Source: Phyllobacterium sp. T1293 | GTDB lineage: Bacteria > Pseudomonadota > Alphaproteobacteria > Rhizobiales > Rhizobiaceae | Assembly (NCBI RefSeq): GCF_020731415.2 | Contig: NZ_CP088273.1 | Location: forward strand, 2,547,001 to 2,611,000 | Direction of reading: 5' to 3' | DNA length: 64,000 nucleotides | Shown here: one piece after another, positions 17,289 through 27,163 of the stretch | How the letters are laid out: the number at the start of each line of letters is the position of its first letter | Position numbering within the stretch: position 1 is the first letter of the stretch | Made by a program: the position numbers and the translations under genes | Notes under the pieces: generated by a model | Database searches by the model: none | Seen by the model: the letters and a program-made list of their open reading frames with translations, nothing else | Told to the model about the DNA's origin: nothing

Positions 17289-18158
17289 ATGGATATGGAT
17301 ACCTCACAGTTGCGCGCCTTCGTGACAGTGGCTGAATTGAGAAGTTTTTCGCGCGCATCATTGCAACTCAATCGCGTTCAATCTGCCGTCAGCCAGCTTA
17401 TCCAGCGGTTCGAGGCGAACATAAATGCGAAGCTCTTTGTCCGCGAGCATGGCAGGATCAGTTTGACAGCAGAGGGAGAAGCACTCCTGCCCTATGCGAT
17501 AAAGATGCTTGCGATCAACGACGAGGCGGTTGCGATGCTATGCCGTTCGCAGCCAGCTGATTGTTTGCGAATTGGAACATCGGACACCTATGCGGCGTGT
17601 TTTCTTCCCCCAATACTCGCCATGTGCAAAGACATTCGTTCAAACCTGCAAATCGAATTGCATTGCGGCTACAGCGAAAAAATCTGGGGTGATTTTGCCT
17701 GTGGTGAGTTGGATATCGTCCTCACGCAGAATTGCCCGGCTGACATCATATCCGAAACGCTTCATATAGAGCCGCTGCAATGGGTTTGTTCCAAGGCAAG
17801 CGATGTCCACAGGGCAGAAACCGTGCCGCTGGCCCTGTTTACCAGAGGTTGTGCTGATCGGGATTTGGCCGTGAAAACTCTGGCAAAAGCAAAGAAAGAT
17901 TACGCAATCTGCTATCAGAGTACCAGCCAAGCTGGAATATTGGCAGCGGTGTCATCAGGCATGGCGGTGTCCGCAATAGCGGCCAGCACACAAACGCCGT
18001 CGTTCAAGTCTCTTGATGAGTCCGACGGATACCCTGCTTTGGGAAATCTTGAGATATCCCTCGCCTATCGCGATCATCGTGATGACAGCGCAACGTCGCT
18101 CTTCGCAAATGCCGCAAGGTACTATTTCAAGACGCTGCCTAAATTGGCACACGCCTAA
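17289..18158 (+). CDS. LysR-family transcriptional regulator
   Basis: 289-residue regulator with an N-terminal winged helix-turn-helix (DTSQLRAFVTVAELRSFSRA then SAVSQLIQRFE, about residues 4-62) and a periplasmic-binding-like effector domain. It probably controls the divergent EamA exporter through the palindrome between them; the effector is unknown. The ATG at 17289 has AGGA 9 bases upstream; the next ATG (17295) would also fit. It is convergent with irr, 12 bases away. Confidence 0.9.
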   Translation: MDMDTSQLRAFVTVAELRSFSRASLQLNRVQSAVSQLIQRFEANINAKLFVREHGRISLTAEGEALLPYAIKMLAINDEAVAMLCRSQPADCLRIGTSDTYAACFLPPILAMCKDIRSNLQIELHCGYSEKIWGDFACGELDIVLTQNCPADIISETLHIEPLQWVCSKASDVHRAETVPLALFTRGCADRDLAVKTLAKAKKDYAICYQSTSQAGILAAVSSGMAVSAIAASTQTPSFKSLDESDGYPALGNLEISLAYRDHRDDSATSLFANAARYYFKTLPKLAHA

Positions 18159-18170
18159 ACATCAAATCAA

Positions 18171-18602
18171 TCAGCCGCGCTTTTTGCGCAGGCGGATGAT
18201 GATGTCCACATTGACGATTTCCATGCCCTCAGGCACAGGAGGAAGGCTGCCGACCATGGCGGAGCCATCGGGAATATCGATCACTTCATTTTCGCCTTCG
18301 ACGAAAAAGTGGTGATGATCGGAAACATTGGTGTCGAAATAGGTCTTTGCCCCTTCCACAGCCAGAATGCGCAGCATTCCCGCCTGGGTGAACTGGTGCA
18401 GGGTGTTATACACAGTTGCCAGCGAAACCGGCACATTGGCGCCCAGCGCCTCTTCATGCAGTTCTTCCGCTGAAAGGTGGCGATCACCCTTTGCAAAGAT
18501 CAGGCTGGCAAGCGCAATACGCTGACGGGTAGGACGCAAACCCGCAAAGCGCAGGCGCTCTTGCAAGGGTACGTCGGCATCAATCTCATAAGAAATATGC
18601 AT
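18171..18602 (-). CDS. irr: Iron response regulator Irr (Fur superfamily)
   Basis: Fur-family repressor/activator that in rhizobia and Brucella controls haem and iron genes under iron limitation. 143 residues: an N-terminal winged helix (LRFAGLRPTRQRIALASLIF; SLATVYNTLHQFT), and the Irr-typical histidine cluster HHHFF at 96-100. It lacks the N-terminal GCPWHD-like haem motif of the Bradyrhizobium protein, as do most other rhizobial Irr. It is divergent from fabA, the arrangement I know from Rhizobiales, which supports Irr over Fur or PerR. Confidence 0.9.
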   Translation of the reverse strand: MHISYEIDADVPLQERLRFAGLRPTRQRIALASLIFAKGDRHLSAEELHEEALGANVPVSLATVYNTLHQFTQAGMLRILAVEGAKTYFDTNVSDHHHFFVEGENEVIDIPDGSAMVGSLPPVPEGMEIVNVDIIIRLRKKRG

Positions 18603-18644
18603 GGCCCGTCTGCCACTCCGTTAAATGATATCAAAAGTCTCACC

Positions 18645-18660
18645 ATAGACTGTTGTCTAT
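18645..18660. promoter_or_regulatory. Palindrome upstream of irr
   Basis: ATAGAC-TGTT-GTCTAT is a perfect 6-4-6 inverted repeat 43 bases before the irr start, in the irr-fabA divergent gap. It does not match the iron-control element or RirA box as I know them, so the binding protein is unknown. Confidence 0.4.
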
Positions 18661-18825
18661 CGTGTTACATCATTGATATATGCCGTCTTGCGAAATCGAT
18701 CAATAGGCTGCAATTCAGCCATTCCGTTAGGGATAAGCCAACAGACCGTTTTCAGCAAGAAACACTCTGTGATAGGGTCCGCCCGCGCAAAAGCGCCAGC
18801 ATTGAAGCAATTGATGGGAGACAGA

Positions 18826-19341
18826 ATGCCAGAACAGAAATCAAGCTACGGGTATGAAGAGCTTCTTGCTTGTGCCCGCGGAGAGATGTTCGGCCAGGGC
18901 AATGCCCAGTTGCCAGCGCCACCCATGCTGATGTTCGATCGCATTACCGAGATTTCCGAGACCGGCGGCGAAAACGGCAAGGGCTATATCCGCGCCGAAT
19001 TCGACATCAAGCCGGACCTGTGGTTCTTTCCCTGCCACTTCATTGGCGATCCTGTCATGCCGGGTTGCCTTGGCCTTGACGCCATGTGGCAGATGACCGG
19101 CTTCTATCTGGGCTGGCTGGGCGAGCCCGGAAAGGGCCGCGCCCTGTCAACAGGCGAAGTGAAATTTACCGGTATGGTCACACCAAAGACCAAACTTGTT
19201 GAATATGGTATCGACTTTAAGCGTGTCATGCGCGGACGTCTGGTGCTTGGCATTGCGGACGGCTGGTTAAAAGCCGATGGCGAAACTATCTATAAGGCAA
19301 CTGACCTGCGGGTTGGCCTGTTCAAGGAAAGCGCGGCCTGA
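18826..19341 (+). CDS. fabA: 3-hydroxydecanoyl-ACP dehydratase/isomerase
   Basis: Branch-point enzyme of unsaturated fatty-acid synthesis: dehydrates 3-hydroxydecanoyl-ACP and isomerises trans-2 to cis-3. The 171-residue length fits. Active-site motifs are [21 protein letters not shown] (catalytic His within FPCHF, Asp within LGLDAMWQ). The start at 18826 ([13 protein letters not shown]) has GGGAG 5 bases upstream; ATG 18814 would coincide with that ribosome site. It heads fabA-fabB-fabI, an operon supplying both unsaturated and saturated chains. Confidence 0.96.
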   Translation: MPEQKSSYGYEELLACARGEMFGQGNAQLPAPPMLMFDRITEISETGGENGKGYIRAEFDIKPDLWFFPCHFIGDPVMPGCLGLDAMWQMTGFYLGWLGEPGKGRALSTGEVKFTGMVTPKTKLVEYGIDFKRVMRGRLVLGIADGWLKADGETIYKATDLRVGLFKESAA

Positions 19342-19373
19342 TAGGGCAGCGCAATACCTTCAAGGAGATCGCG

Positions 19374-20603
19374 ATGCGGCGAGTGGTTGTGACGGGGATG
19401 GGTATCGTATCCTCTATCGGAAATAATGTGCAGGAAGTGCTGGAATCCCTGCGTGCAGCGAAATCGGGCATTGTCTTCGCCGAAGACTATGCAAAATACG
19501 GTTTCCGCAGTCAGGTACACGGCGCTCCTACGCTTGATCCGACAACGCTGGTCGACCGGCGCGCAATGCGGTTTCACGGTGGTGGAACGGCCTGGAACCA
19601 TGTGGCCATGGATCAGGCAATCGCCGATGCCGGTCTCGATGAGAGCCAGATTTCCAACGAACGCACCGGCATCATCATGGGTTCCGGTGGTTCATCCACC
19701 CGTACAATCGTGGAAGCTGCCGATAAAACCCGCGAATCGGGTTCGTCCAAAAAGGTCGGCCCCTTTGCTGTGCCGAAAGCCATGTCTTCAACCGCTTCGG
19801 CAACACTTGCCACATGGTTCAAGATCAAGGGCGTCAATTATTCCATCTCATCGGCCTGCGCGACCTCGAATCACTGCGTCGGCAATGCTTACGAGATGAT
19901 CCTTTACGGCAAGCAGGACATGATGTTTGCCGGCGGCTGTGAAGATCTCGACTGGACCCTCTCCGTGCTCTTTGACGGGATGGGTGCCATGTCATCAAAG
20001 TTCAATGACAGGCCTTCGGTAGCTTCACGCGCCTATGACAAGAATCGCGATGGCTTCGTTATCTCCGGCGGTGCCGGTGTGCTGGTTCTGGAAGAACTGG
20101 AACACGCCAAGGCACGCGGCGCCAAGATTTACGGCGAGATTGTCGGCTACGGCGTCACCTCAGATGGTGCCGACATGGTTGCACCGAGCGGCGAAGGCGC
20201 TGCCCGCTGCATGCGCATGGCAATCGAAAACGTGAAGGGCAAGGTGGATTACATCAACCCGCATGCCACATCGACGCCCGTTGGCGATCTCAAGGAGATC
20301 GAGGCGATTCGCGAAGTGTTTGGCACGACAGAAGCCGGTTGCCCGCCAATCTCGGCGACAAAATCGCTGACCGGCCACTCGCAGGGTGCCACTGGCGTAC
20401 ACGAATCAATCTATTCGCTTTTGATGATGAACCACAATTTCATCGCCGAAAGCGCCAATATCGAAGAACTCGATCCGGCATTCGAGGACATGCCTATTGT
20501 GCGCAAGCGGATCGACAATGCCAAACTGGATACGGTTCTGACCAACTCCTTCGGATTTGGTGGCACCAATGCAACGCTGGTGTTCCAGCGGTTCCAGGGT
20601 TGA
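19374..20603 (+). CDS. fabB: 3-oxoacyl-ACP synthase I
   Basis: Condensing enzyme that elongates the cis-3-decenoyl-ACP made by FabA, fixing unsaturated fatty-acid output. 409 residues with the thiolase-fold catalytic triad visible: Cys in [16 protein letters not shown], His in [11 protein letters not shown] and His in [12 protein letters not shown]. It starts [18 protein letters not shown] after a clear AAGGAG, 32 bases behind fabA. Pairing with fabA identifies it as FabB rather than FabF. Confidence 0.96.
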   Translation: MRRVVVTGMGIVSSIGNNVQEVLESLRAAKSGIVFAEDYAKYGFRSQVHGAPTLDPTTLVDRRAMRFHGGGTAWNHVAMDQAIADAGLDESQISNERTGIIMGSGGSSTRTIVEAADKTRESGSSKKVGPFAVPKAMSSTASATLATWFKIKGVNYSISSACATSNHCVGNAYEMILYGKQDMMFAGGCEDLDWTLSVLFDGMGAMSSKFNDRPSVASRAYDKNRDGFVISGGAGVLVLEELEHAKARGAKIYGEIVGYGVTSDGADMVAPSGEGAARCMRMAIENVKGKVDYINPHATSTPVGDLKEIEAIREVFGTTEAGCPPISATKSLTGHSQGATGVHESIYSLLMMNHNFIAESANIEELDPAFEDMPIVRKRIDNAKLDTVLTNSFGFGGTNATLVFQRFQG

Positions 20604-20614
20604 GAGGGAAGAAT

Positions 20615-21430
20615 ATGGGTGAACTGATGAAAGGCAAACGCGGTCTCATTATGGGAGTCGCGAACAGCCATTCCATTGCCTGGGGAATTGCCAAGGAACT
20701 GGCCGATAATGGCGCAGAGCTTGCCTTCACCTATCAGGGTGACGCATTCGGCAAGCGCGTTGCGCCGCTGGCCGAACAGCTGGGCTCAAAGCTGCTGCTT
20801 GCCTGCGATGTCGAGGATATTGCGACTGTTGATGCGGTGTTCGAGACGCTGGAAAAGGAATGGGGCACGATCGATTTCATCGTACATGCCATCGGCTTTT
20901 CCGACAAATCACAGCTCAAGGGCCGCTACGCGGATGTGACCACACGCGATAATTTCAGCCGCACAATGGTGATCTCGGCCTATTCCTTCACGGAAGTGGC
21001 TCAGCGCGCCGCAAAGCTGATGAAGAATGGCGGCTCAATCCTGACGCTGACCTATGGCGGTTCGACTCGCGTTATGCCGAACTACAACGTCATGGGCGTG
21101 GCAAAGGCGGCTCTGGAAGCCATGGTGCGCTATCTGGCGGCGGATTACGGTCCGGAAGGTATTCGCGTCAACGCGATCTCTGCTGGCCCTGTGCGCACGC
21201 TTGCCGGTGCGGGCATTGGCGATGCACGCGCCATGTTCTCCTACCAGAAGCGCAATGCGCCGCTGCGCCGGACCGTTGATATCGAAGATGTCGGTCGTTC
21301 AGCGCTCTATCTTCTGTCCGATCTTGCGAGCGGTGTAACCGGTGAAATCCATTATGTGGATTCCGGCTACAACATCGTATCGATGCCAACGCTTGAAGAA
21401 TTGAAGAAATCCGACGACGGCAAGGAGTAA
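20615..21430 (+). CDS. fabI: Enoyl-ACP reductase (NADH)
   Basis: Final reductive step of each fatty-acid elongation cycle and the target of triclosan. 271-residue short-chain dehydrogenase fold: start MGELMKGKRGLIMGVANS, nucleotide motif GVANSHSIAWGIAKELAD, and the FabI Y-x6-K catalytic pair in YNVMGVAKAALEAM, with TLAGAGIGDA in the substrate loop. The ATG at 20615 follows GAGGGAAG and lies 11 bases after the fabB stop. An intrinsic terminator follows. Confidence 0.95.
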   Translation: MGELMKGKRGLIMGVANSHSIAWGIAKELADNGAELAFTYQGDAFGKRVAPLAEQLGSKLLLACDVEDIATVDAVFETLEKEWGTIDFIVHAIGFSDKSQLKGRYADVTTRDNFSRTMVISAYSFTEVAQRAAKLMKNGGSILTLTYGGSTRVMPNYNVMGVAKAALEAMVRYLAADYGPEGIRVNAISAGPVRTLAGAGIGDARAMFSYQKRNAPLRRTVDIEDVGRSALYLLSDLASGVTGEIHYVDSGYNIVSMPTLEELKKSDDGKE

Positions 21431-21455
21431 ATCCTCCTGCCAGAACTGACAGTAG

Positions 21456-21490
21456 TCCCGTGAAATCAGGCTTGGTTTTGCGGGATTTTT
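21456..21490 (+). terminator. Intrinsic terminator of fabABI
   Basis: TCCCGTGAAA (21456-21465) pairs with TTTTGCGGGA (21476-21485), including two G-T pairs, around a ten-base loop, followed by five Ts; 26 bases after the fabI stop. Confidence 0.8.
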
Positions 21491-21538
21491 GTTGAAAGTG
21501 GGCCTCCATTTTTCGTCAGGAATGTCAGGAGAACCACC

Positions 21539-21892
21539 ATGCGCCTCGTTGAAACACTTATTTACAGCCTGCGCCCGGGAACAGGTGCCGAGTTCTACAG
21601 GCTGGTGCGCGAAGAAAGCCTGCCGATACACAATGCTGTCGATATGGACATCGTCGACTTCGGCCAGTCGGAACACCACCCCGATGCCTATTATCTGGTG
21701 CGCGCCTACGACAATCTTGATCATCTGAACAGTTCGCAGCAGGCGCTCTATTCCAGCGATATATGGCGCAAGGGGCCACGTCCCGCCATTCTCGAACGTA
21801 TCGTCGTCAGCCTCAAAACCATGGCGTGGATGAGCGAGGCGGCCATTGAGGAAACCCGGCTTTGCGGTGTCCGAAGACGAGCGATGAACTAG
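21539..21892 (+). CDS. NIPSNAP-like ferredoxin-fold protein
   Basis: 117-residue soluble protein with a dimeric alpha-beta barrel look: MRLVETLIYSLRPGTGAEFYRLV, then YYLVRAYDNLDHLNSSQQALYSSDIWRKGPRP, which is the spacing seen in NIPSNAP-family proteins. Function is unknown. AGGAG lies 7 bases before the ATG. It is isolated: a terminator precedes it and the next gene is convergent, 15 bases away. Confidence 0.7.
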   Translation: MRLVETLIYSLRPGTGAEFYRLVREESLPIHNAVDMDIVDFGQSEHHPDAYYLVRAYDNLDHLNSSQQALYSSDIWRKGPRPAILERIVVSLKTMAWMSEAAIEETRLCGVRRRAMN

Positions 21893-21907
21893 GGGGCTGG
21901 ACTCTGA

Positions 21908-22939
21908 TTATTTCTTCGCTTCGATAATCTTGTAGCCAGCCACGTCCTCTATCGGCAGAACCGAACGGAACAGCGACTTCAGGCCCGCCTCATAGGGCAT
22001 CTGCCGGTTGGCGACCAGCAGCAGCCTGCCGCCGGGCTTCATGCGCTTGGCGGCGGCTGCGATGAACCCCTGCCCCATGGTTGGATCGGCACTGCGTCCG
22101 GCATGGAAAGGCGGGTTCATGACGATGGTATCGTAAATCTCAGTGATGGCTTCGCCGTTCACATCATGCCAGTGGAATGACAATGGCAATTGCGTTGATC
22201 CGGCAAGGTTCGACTTGGCCGCTTCCAGCGCTTCAAAATCTGCTTCATAGAGCGCCAGTGATTTCAGCTTCTCAGGATGTTTCAGCACTTCGCTGGCGAG
22301 ATAACCCCAGCCCGCGCCAAAATCCGCCGTATGGCCGCTAATACGTCCGGCAAAATGCTTCACCAGCAACGCCGAACCCTTGTCGATGGCCGTATGGGAG
22401 AACATGCCGGGCGCAGTGGTGAAACGCTCTTCCACGCGCGTTGGCTCGGCAACCAATGCCTGCACCTGCGTATCGTCGATAGTTTCGGGGCGGGTGAACC
22501 AGAAGGCCACTGCATGGTTCTTGGACAAACGGTCCTCAACGGAGGCAAATTTTTCAACTGTCTTGCGGAAACTGTCGACACCGAGTTTCTTGTCGCCGCT
22601 AACCACAATCAGACCGCCGGTATTCACTTGGCGCAGAGCCTGTGCCAGCCATGCTTCATTGCGCCCACGATGCTTGCCAAGCAGGATCAGCGCGCCATTG
22701 AAGCGTTCGTTGCCTTCAAGGCGCGAAACGGCCTTGAAGCCGGCCTTTTGCAAGGCGAGATAATCGGGCCTGAATGGCTGGAGGGCCGTCAGGACAGCCT
22801 TCCACGCGGGATCAATGTCGCGATCCACCTCTGCGCCAAGGAAGAGCCATGCGCTATCAGCACCGGGGAGCGGCAATATCTCGTCTTCAAAGGGCAGAAA
22901 AAGCGTCTTGAGCGCGCCGTTGGCCATGGCAGTGTCCAT
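21908..22939 (-). CDS. rsmC: RsmC-like rRNA guanine-N2 methyltransferase
   Basis: SAM-dependent methyltransferase of the small-subunit rRNA MTS family; RsmC methylates G1207 of 16S rRNA. 343 residues arranged as the duplicated RsmC fold: a degenerate N-terminal half ending in a GKHRGRNEAWLA segment, and a catalytic C-terminal half with the SAM motif TADFGAGWGYLASEVL and the NPPF catalytic motif (VMNPPFHAGRSADP). Alternative start at the fifth codon (22927). It could be RlmG-like; the exact target base is inferred. Confidence 0.85.
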   Translation of the reverse strand: MDTAMANGALKTLFLPFEDEILPLPGADSAWLFLGAEVDRDIDPAWKAVLTALQPFRPDYLALQKAGFKAVSRLEGNERFNGALILLGKHRGRNEAWLAQALRQVNTGGLIVVSGDKKLGVDSFRKTVEKFASVEDRLSKNHAVAFWFTRPETIDDTQVQALVAEPTRVEERFTTAPGMFSHTAIDKGSALLVKHFAGRISGHTADFGAGWGYLASEVLKHPEKLKSLALYEADFEALEAAKSNLAGSTQLPLSFHWHDVNGEAITEIYDTIVMNPPFHAGRSADPTMGQGFIAAAAKRMKPGGRLLLVANRQMPYEAGLKSLFRSVLPIEDVAGYKIIEAKK

Positions 22940-22992
22940 TCATCAATAGGTCAATCTAGGGCGAAATTGCCAGATAAGGAAATCCCGCCAAG

Positions 22993-23019
22993 AAAAAAGC
23001 GCGCCACAGGGGCGCGCTT
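22993..23019 (-). terminator. Intrinsic terminator of pnp
   Basis: On the minus strand AAGCGCGCC pairs with GGCGCGCTT around a five-base loop and continues into a T run, 22 bases after the pnp stop. Confidence 0.9.
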
Positions 23020-23041
23020 TCATCACGTCAAAGCAAGAGGC

Positions 23042-25186
23042 TTATTCAGCGTCTTCTTCAGCCTGCTTCTTTTCCTGAACGATTTCCTTGCCGGTTTCCT
23101 GATCGACAACCTTCATCGACAGGCGAACCTTGCCACGTTCGTCAAAGCCCATGAGCTTGACCCAGACCTTCTGGCCTTCCTTGACCACATCGGAGGTCTT
23201 GGCAACGCGCTCGGAAGCGAGCTGGGAAATATGGACCAGACCATCGCGCGGGCCGAAGAAATTGACGAATGCGCCGAAGTCAGCGGTCTTGACGACTGTG
23301 CCTTCGTAGATTTCGCCGACTTCAGGTTCAGCAACGATCGAGTGAATCCACTTGCGGGCGGCTTCGATTTCCTTGGCAGAGGAAGACGCGATCTTGACCG
23401 TGCCATCATCTTCAATGTTGATCTTCGCGCCGGTCTTTTCGACGATTTCACGAATGACCTTGCCGCCGGAACCGATAACATCACGGATCTTGTCGGTCGG
23501 GATGTTCATGACTTCAATGCGCGGAGCAAATTCGCCAAGTTCCGAACGGCCTTCGGTGATGGCTTTCGCCATTTCGCCGAGGATGTGCAGACGGCCGTCC
23601 TTGGCCTGACCCAGAGCAACCTTCATGATCTCTTCGGTGATACCGTCGATCTTGATGTCCATCTGGAGCGCTGTGATACCGCTTTCAGTACCCGCAACCT
23701 TGAAATCCATGTCGCCGAGGTGATCTTCATCGCCAAGGATGTCAGAGAGAACAGCGAAACGCTCTTCTTCCTTGATCAGGCCCATGGCGATACCTGCAAC
23801 TGGACGGAGCAGCGGAACGCCGGCATCCATCAGGGCAAGCGAGGTGCCGCAAACGGTTGCCATTGACGACGAACCATTGGATTCGGTGATTTCCGAAACC
23901 GTGCGCAGTGTGTAGGGGAACTGTTCCTTGGCAGGCAGAACCGGATGGATAGCGCGCCAAGCGAGCTTGCCGTGACCGATTTCGCGGCGGCCGGGCGAAC
24001 CCATGCGACCTGTTTCACCGACCGAATAGGGCGGGAAATTGTAGTGAAGCAGGAAGGTTTCTTTGTACATGCCGGTCAGCGAGTCGACATACTGTTCGTC
24101 TTCGCCGGTGCCCAGCGTTGCAACAACGATGGCCTGTGTTTCACCGCGGGTGAACAGGGCCGAACCGTGGGTGCGTGGCAGAAGGCCAACTTCCGATACG
24201 ATTGCACGAACTGTCGACAGATCACGGCCATCAATACGGCTGCCAGTGTCAAGAATGTTCCAGCGAACGATCTTCGCCTGAACCGACTTGAACACGGTTG
24301 CGATCTGCTCGGAGGAGAATTCCGGCTCTTCAACGCCTTCCGGGAAGAAATGTGCCTTGACCTTGGCCTTGGCAGCATCAATCGCCACATAACGCTGCTG
24401 CTTGTCAGTGATCTTATAGGCTGTGCGCAGATCAGCTTCGCAAACCTTGAGAACAGCAGCTTCAACAGCGGAAAGGTCTTCCGCATGGAAATCGCGTGGC
24501 TCTTTGGCAGCAACTTCAGCAAGCTTGATGATCGCATCGATAACCGGCTGGAAGCTCTTGTGACCGAACATAACGGCGCCGAGCATGACGTCTTCAGCCA
24601 ATTCCTTGGCTTCCGATTCAACCATCAGAACCGCTTCGCCTGTACCGGCAACAACGAGATCGAGGCTCGACTCGACCATTTCGTCAACGGTCGGGTTCAA
24701 CCTGTATTCACCGCCGATATAGCCGACGCGTGCGCCGCCGATCGGGCCCATGAAGGGAACGCCTGACAGCGTCAGCGCTGCAGAAGCACCGATGAGCGAA
24801 ACGATATCTGGGTTGTTTTCGAGATCGTGCTGGATAACGGTCAAAACAACCTGTGTGTCGTTCTTGTAGCCATCAGCAAAGAGCGGGCGGATCGGGCGGT
24901 CGATGAGGCGCGAAACCAGTGTTTCGTTTTCGCTTGGACGGCCTTCACGCTTGAAGTAGCCACCGGGGATCTTGCCGGCTGCGTAGGTCTTTTCCTGATA
25001 ATTTACGGTCAGCGGAAAGAAATCCTGACCTGGCTTTGGTTCCTTGGCGGAAACAACAGTGGCAAGAACCACGGTCTCGCCGTAAGTGGCGAGAACTGCG
25101 CCGTCGGCCTGGCGGGCAATCTTGCCCGTTTCCAGAATGAGCGGACGACCGCCCCATTCGATTTCAACTTTGTGTTGATTAAACAT
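23042..25186 (-). CDS. pnp: Polyribonucleotide nucleotidyltransferase (PNPase)
   Basis: 3'-5' phosphorolytic exoribonuclease of the RNA degradosome. 714 residues with two RNase PH domains (start [20 protein letters not shown]; second core around [20 protein letters not shown]), a KH domain ([18 protein letters not shown]) and a C-terminal S1 domain ([20 protein letters not shown]), ending in an acidic tail KKQAEEDAE. It follows rpsO on the same strand, the usual pairing, and has its own terminator. Confidence 0.98.
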   Translation of the reverse strand: MFNQHKVEIEWGGRPLILETGKIARQADGAVLATYGETVVLATVVSAKEPKPGQDFFPLTVNYQEKTYAAGKIPGGYFKREGRPSENETLVSRLIDRPIRPLFADGYKNDTQVVLTVIQHDLENNPDIVSLIGASAALTLSGVPFMGPIGGARVGYIGGEYRLNPTVDEMVESSLDLVVAGTGEAVLMVESEAKELAEDVMLGAVMFGHKSFQPVIDAIIKLAEVAAKEPRDFHAEDLSAVEAAVLKVCEADLRTAYKITDKQQRYVAIDAAKAKVKAHFFPEGVEEPEFSSEQIATVFKSVQAKIVRWNILDTGSRIDGRDLSTVRAIVSEVGLLPRTHGSALFTRGETQAIVVATLGTGEDEQYVDSLTGMYKETFLLHYNFPPYSVGETGRMGSPGRREIGHGKLAWRAIHPVLPAKEQFPYTLRTVSEITESNGSSSMATVCGTSLALMDAGVPLLRPVAGIAMGLIKEEERFAVLSDILGDEDHLGDMDFKVAGTESGITALQMDIKIDGITEEIMKVALGQAKDGRLHILGEMAKAITEGRSELGEFAPRIEVMNIPTDKIRDVIGSGGKVIREIVEKTGAKINIEDDGTVKIASSSAKEIEAARKWIHSIVAEPEVGEIYEGTVVKTADFGAFVNFFGPRDGLVHISQLASERVAKTSDVVKEGQKVWVKLMGFDERGKVRLSMKVVDQETGKEIVQEKKQAEEDAE

Positions 25187-25362
25187 ACTGTGTCCTTGAG
25201 TGGAGACAAACGCGCATCCCTTTGGATAGCAGCGTTATTCTTCCGTTTCGTTTTGACCAATCACGGGCAAGACAACGTGCAACTCGCACTTTCGAGTTGC
25301 CTGCAATCCTGCCCCATGACGTGTCGCATGAGTAAGTGTTCACCCCTGTTCGGAATGAACGA

Positions 25363-25395
25363 AACCGGCGGAGCGCGTTAACGCAACCGCCGGTT
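25363..25395 (-). other. Hairpin between rpsO and pnp
   Basis: AACCGGCGG (25363-25371) is perfectly inverted at 25387-25395, 10 bases after the rpsO stop. The minus-strand RNA has no T run after it, so it looks like an RNA-processing or stability hairpin more than a terminator, echoing the attenuator/RNase III structures known between these genes in E. coli. The rest of the 219-base gap shows nothing recognisable. Confidence 0.6.
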
Positions 25396-25405
25396 CAATC
25401 CGTTA

Positions 25406-25675
25406 TTAACGGCGCAGGCCGAGCTTTTCGATCAGCGTCTGGTAACGACCCTGATCAACCTTCTTGAGATAATCAAGAAGACTGCGGCGTGTCGAAACGA
25501 GCTTGAGCAGACCACGGCGGGAATGGTTATCCTTCTTGTGGTCCTTGAAATGTTCGGTCAGGTTAACAATGCGCTCTGTCAGGACAGCAACCTGGACTTC
25601 CGGAGAACCGGTGTCGCCTGCCTTTGTACCATATTCAGAGATCAGTGCCTGCTTACGTTCAGCGGTAATCGACAT
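25406..25675 (-). CDS. rpsO: 30S ribosomal protein S15
   Basis: 16S rRNA central-domain binder and partner of 16S-23S bridge B4. The 89-residue product is full length, starting [16 protein letters not shown] and containing [35 protein letters not shown] and the tail [13 protein letters not shown] clear AAAGGA ribosome site precedes the ATG. It is separated from truB by 1.8 kb carrying two opposite-strand genes, so it must use its own promoter. Confidence 0.98.
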   Translation of the reverse strand: MSITAERKQALISEYGTKAGDTGSPEVQVAVLTERIVNLTEHFKDHKKDNHSRRGLLKLVSTRRSLLDYLKKVDQGRYQTLIEKLGLRR

Positions 25676-25983
25676 CGTATATCCTTTCTTTTGAAGGGAA
25701 AAACGGGATGCCCACGGCCGGGATGTCGTCCAGCGGGGGCCGGTTAAAGCGGAGGCAAAGCCTATCGCTGCGGGCCGTATAGTCGAAAATGTGACAAATT
25801 ACCAGCCGCAAATGATTCGAGGGCATTTCAGCAGTCGAACATGGGGCAAAACGGTCATATTCATTTTGCCATCTTACAATAGAAATAGATTCCGGCATGA
25901 GCATGGCGGGATCGTCTTTGCCTCGATTCCGCCAAGCCGCCTTTCCATAGTGCGTTTGCTCACCATCAATCAGGAGTGAAATC
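25676..25983. other. Divergent intergenic region rpsO / methyltransferase
   Basis: 308 bases holding the presumed promoters of rpsO (minus) and the methyltransferase gene (plus). I see GC-rich partial repeats near 25710-25765 but no near-consensus promoter, terminator or RNA motif. Confidence 0.3.
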
Positions 25984-26751
25984 ATGAACACCATTCATCA
26001 GGCTGCTGCCGTGGGTTTTGCCGCGAAGGCTGATAGTTATGTGCGCGGACGCCCCGATTACCCGCCTGCACTCGATATATGGCTGCGTGATGAGCTTCAG
26101 CTAACATCCGGCAAGACCGTGGTTGATCTTGGAGCCGGAACCGGCAAATTCACCCTCCGGCTCATCGCAACAGGCGCAACCGCCATAGCGGTCGAACCGG
26201 TGCCCGAAATGCTGCAGAAACTCTCAGAGAAACACCCTGATATCACAGCCATGGCAGGCACGGCGGAATCGATTCCCCTTGATGACGCATCGGTTGATGC
26301 TGTTGTCTGTGCCCAAGCATTTCACTGGTTTGCGACGAAAGCCGCGCTCACGGAAATTCACCGCGTGCTCAAGCCCGGAGGATATCTCGGGCTGATCTGG
26401 AACACGCGGGACGAGCGGCTGCCCTGGGTGGCAAGACTTGCTGATGTTTTCAAGCCCTATGAGGGCGACACACCGCGCCATGGCAGTGGCGACTGGAAAA
26501 AACCTTTTCCATTCAAGGGTTTCGGTGCTCTCAAGGAACAACATTTTCCCAACAGTCACATCGGGTCACCGGAGGATGTCCTTGTCAACCGCGTGCTTTC
26601 AACCAGCTTCATCGCGGCCTTGCCGCCGGAAAAGCAGGAGCAAGTCGCAGCTGACGTGCGGGCAATCATAGCGAGCGAGCCATCACTTTCCGGCAGGACA
26701 GAAGTGACGCTGCCCTATGACACGGCTGTCTATAGTTGCGTCAAGGAATGA
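25984..26751 (+). CDS. Class I SAM-dependent methyltransferase
   Basis: 255-residue cytosolic methyltransferase. The SAM-binding motif VVDLGAGTGKFTLRLIATGA is near residue 45, the acidic end of strand 2 is in AVEPVPEML, and VCAQAFHWF plus HRVLKPGGYLGLIWNTRDE give motifs II-III typical of the Methyltransf_11 group. The start of the fold (AAVGFAAKADSYVRGRPDYP) resembles trans-aconitate methyltransferase-like small-molecule enzymes; the substrate is unknown. It is a plus-strand gene inside an otherwise minus-strand translation cluster. Confidence 0.85.
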   Translation: MNTIHQAAAVGFAAKADSYVRGRPDYPPALDIWLRDELQLTSGKTVVDLGAGTGKFTLRLIATGATAIAVEPVPEMLQKLSEKHPDITAMAGTAESIPLDDASVDAVVCAQAFHWFATKAALTEIHRVLKPGGYLGLIWNTRDERLPWVARLADVFKPYEGDTPRHGSGDWKKPFPFKGFGALKEQHFPNSHIGSPEDVLVNRVLSTSFIAALPPEKQEQVAADVRAIIASEPSLSGRTEVTLPYDTAVYSCVKE

Positions 26752-26793
26752 TGTCGTCCAATAAAAACGGAGATCAAGGAGATAGCAGACGGC

Positions 26794-27141
26794 ATGAATG
26801 ACACCCCGGCAATTCACCTCTTTTCCTATGGCACCCTGCAGCAGGAGGGCGTGCAGCTATCCTCGTTCGGTCGTCGCCTGAGCGGTTCACCGGATGCGAT
26901 GCCGGGCTTCAAGCAATCGGTGATCGAGATCACCGATCCCGATGTCATCCGTGCCAGCGGGAGCAATTTTCATCCCATAGTTGTGCCGAGTGGCGATCTT
27001 GCTGACGAGGTGGCTGGAACGGTTTTCCAGATAACCGCATCGGAGCTTGCTGCCGCCGATGCATATGAAGTCTCCGACTATAAACGCATTGAAGTGCGGT
27101 TGAAGTCAGGGGTTGATGCCTGGGTTTATGTGAAAGCTTAG
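26794..27141 (+). CDS. Gamma-glutamylcyclotransferase-like (AIG2/GGCT) protein
   Basis: 115-residue protein with the GGCT-fold signature FSYGTLQQEGVQ near the N-terminus, where the YGTL loop binds gamma-glutamyl substrates, and a C-terminal ADAYEVSDYKRIEVRLKSG that contains the conserved YxxxxY/R segment. A glutamate within SELAAADAYE may be the catalytic acid. It probably acts in glutathione or gamma-glutamylamine turnover, but many members are uncharacterised. It follows the methyltransferase by 42 bases and likely shares its transcript. Confidence 0.8.
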   Translation: MNDTPAIHLFSYGTLQQEGVQLSSFGRRLSGSPDAMPGFKQSVIEITDPDVIRASGSNFHPIVVPSGDLADEVAGTVFQITASELAAADAYEVSDYKRIEVRLKSGVDAWVYVKA

Positions 27142-27163
27142 GTTGGCATTGTTGCCGCTCTGT

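Noticed and set aside
22277..23866. A 529-codon plus-strand frame across the rsmC-like gene and pnp
   Set aside because: Antisense to two secure genes with no ribosome site or recognisable domain.
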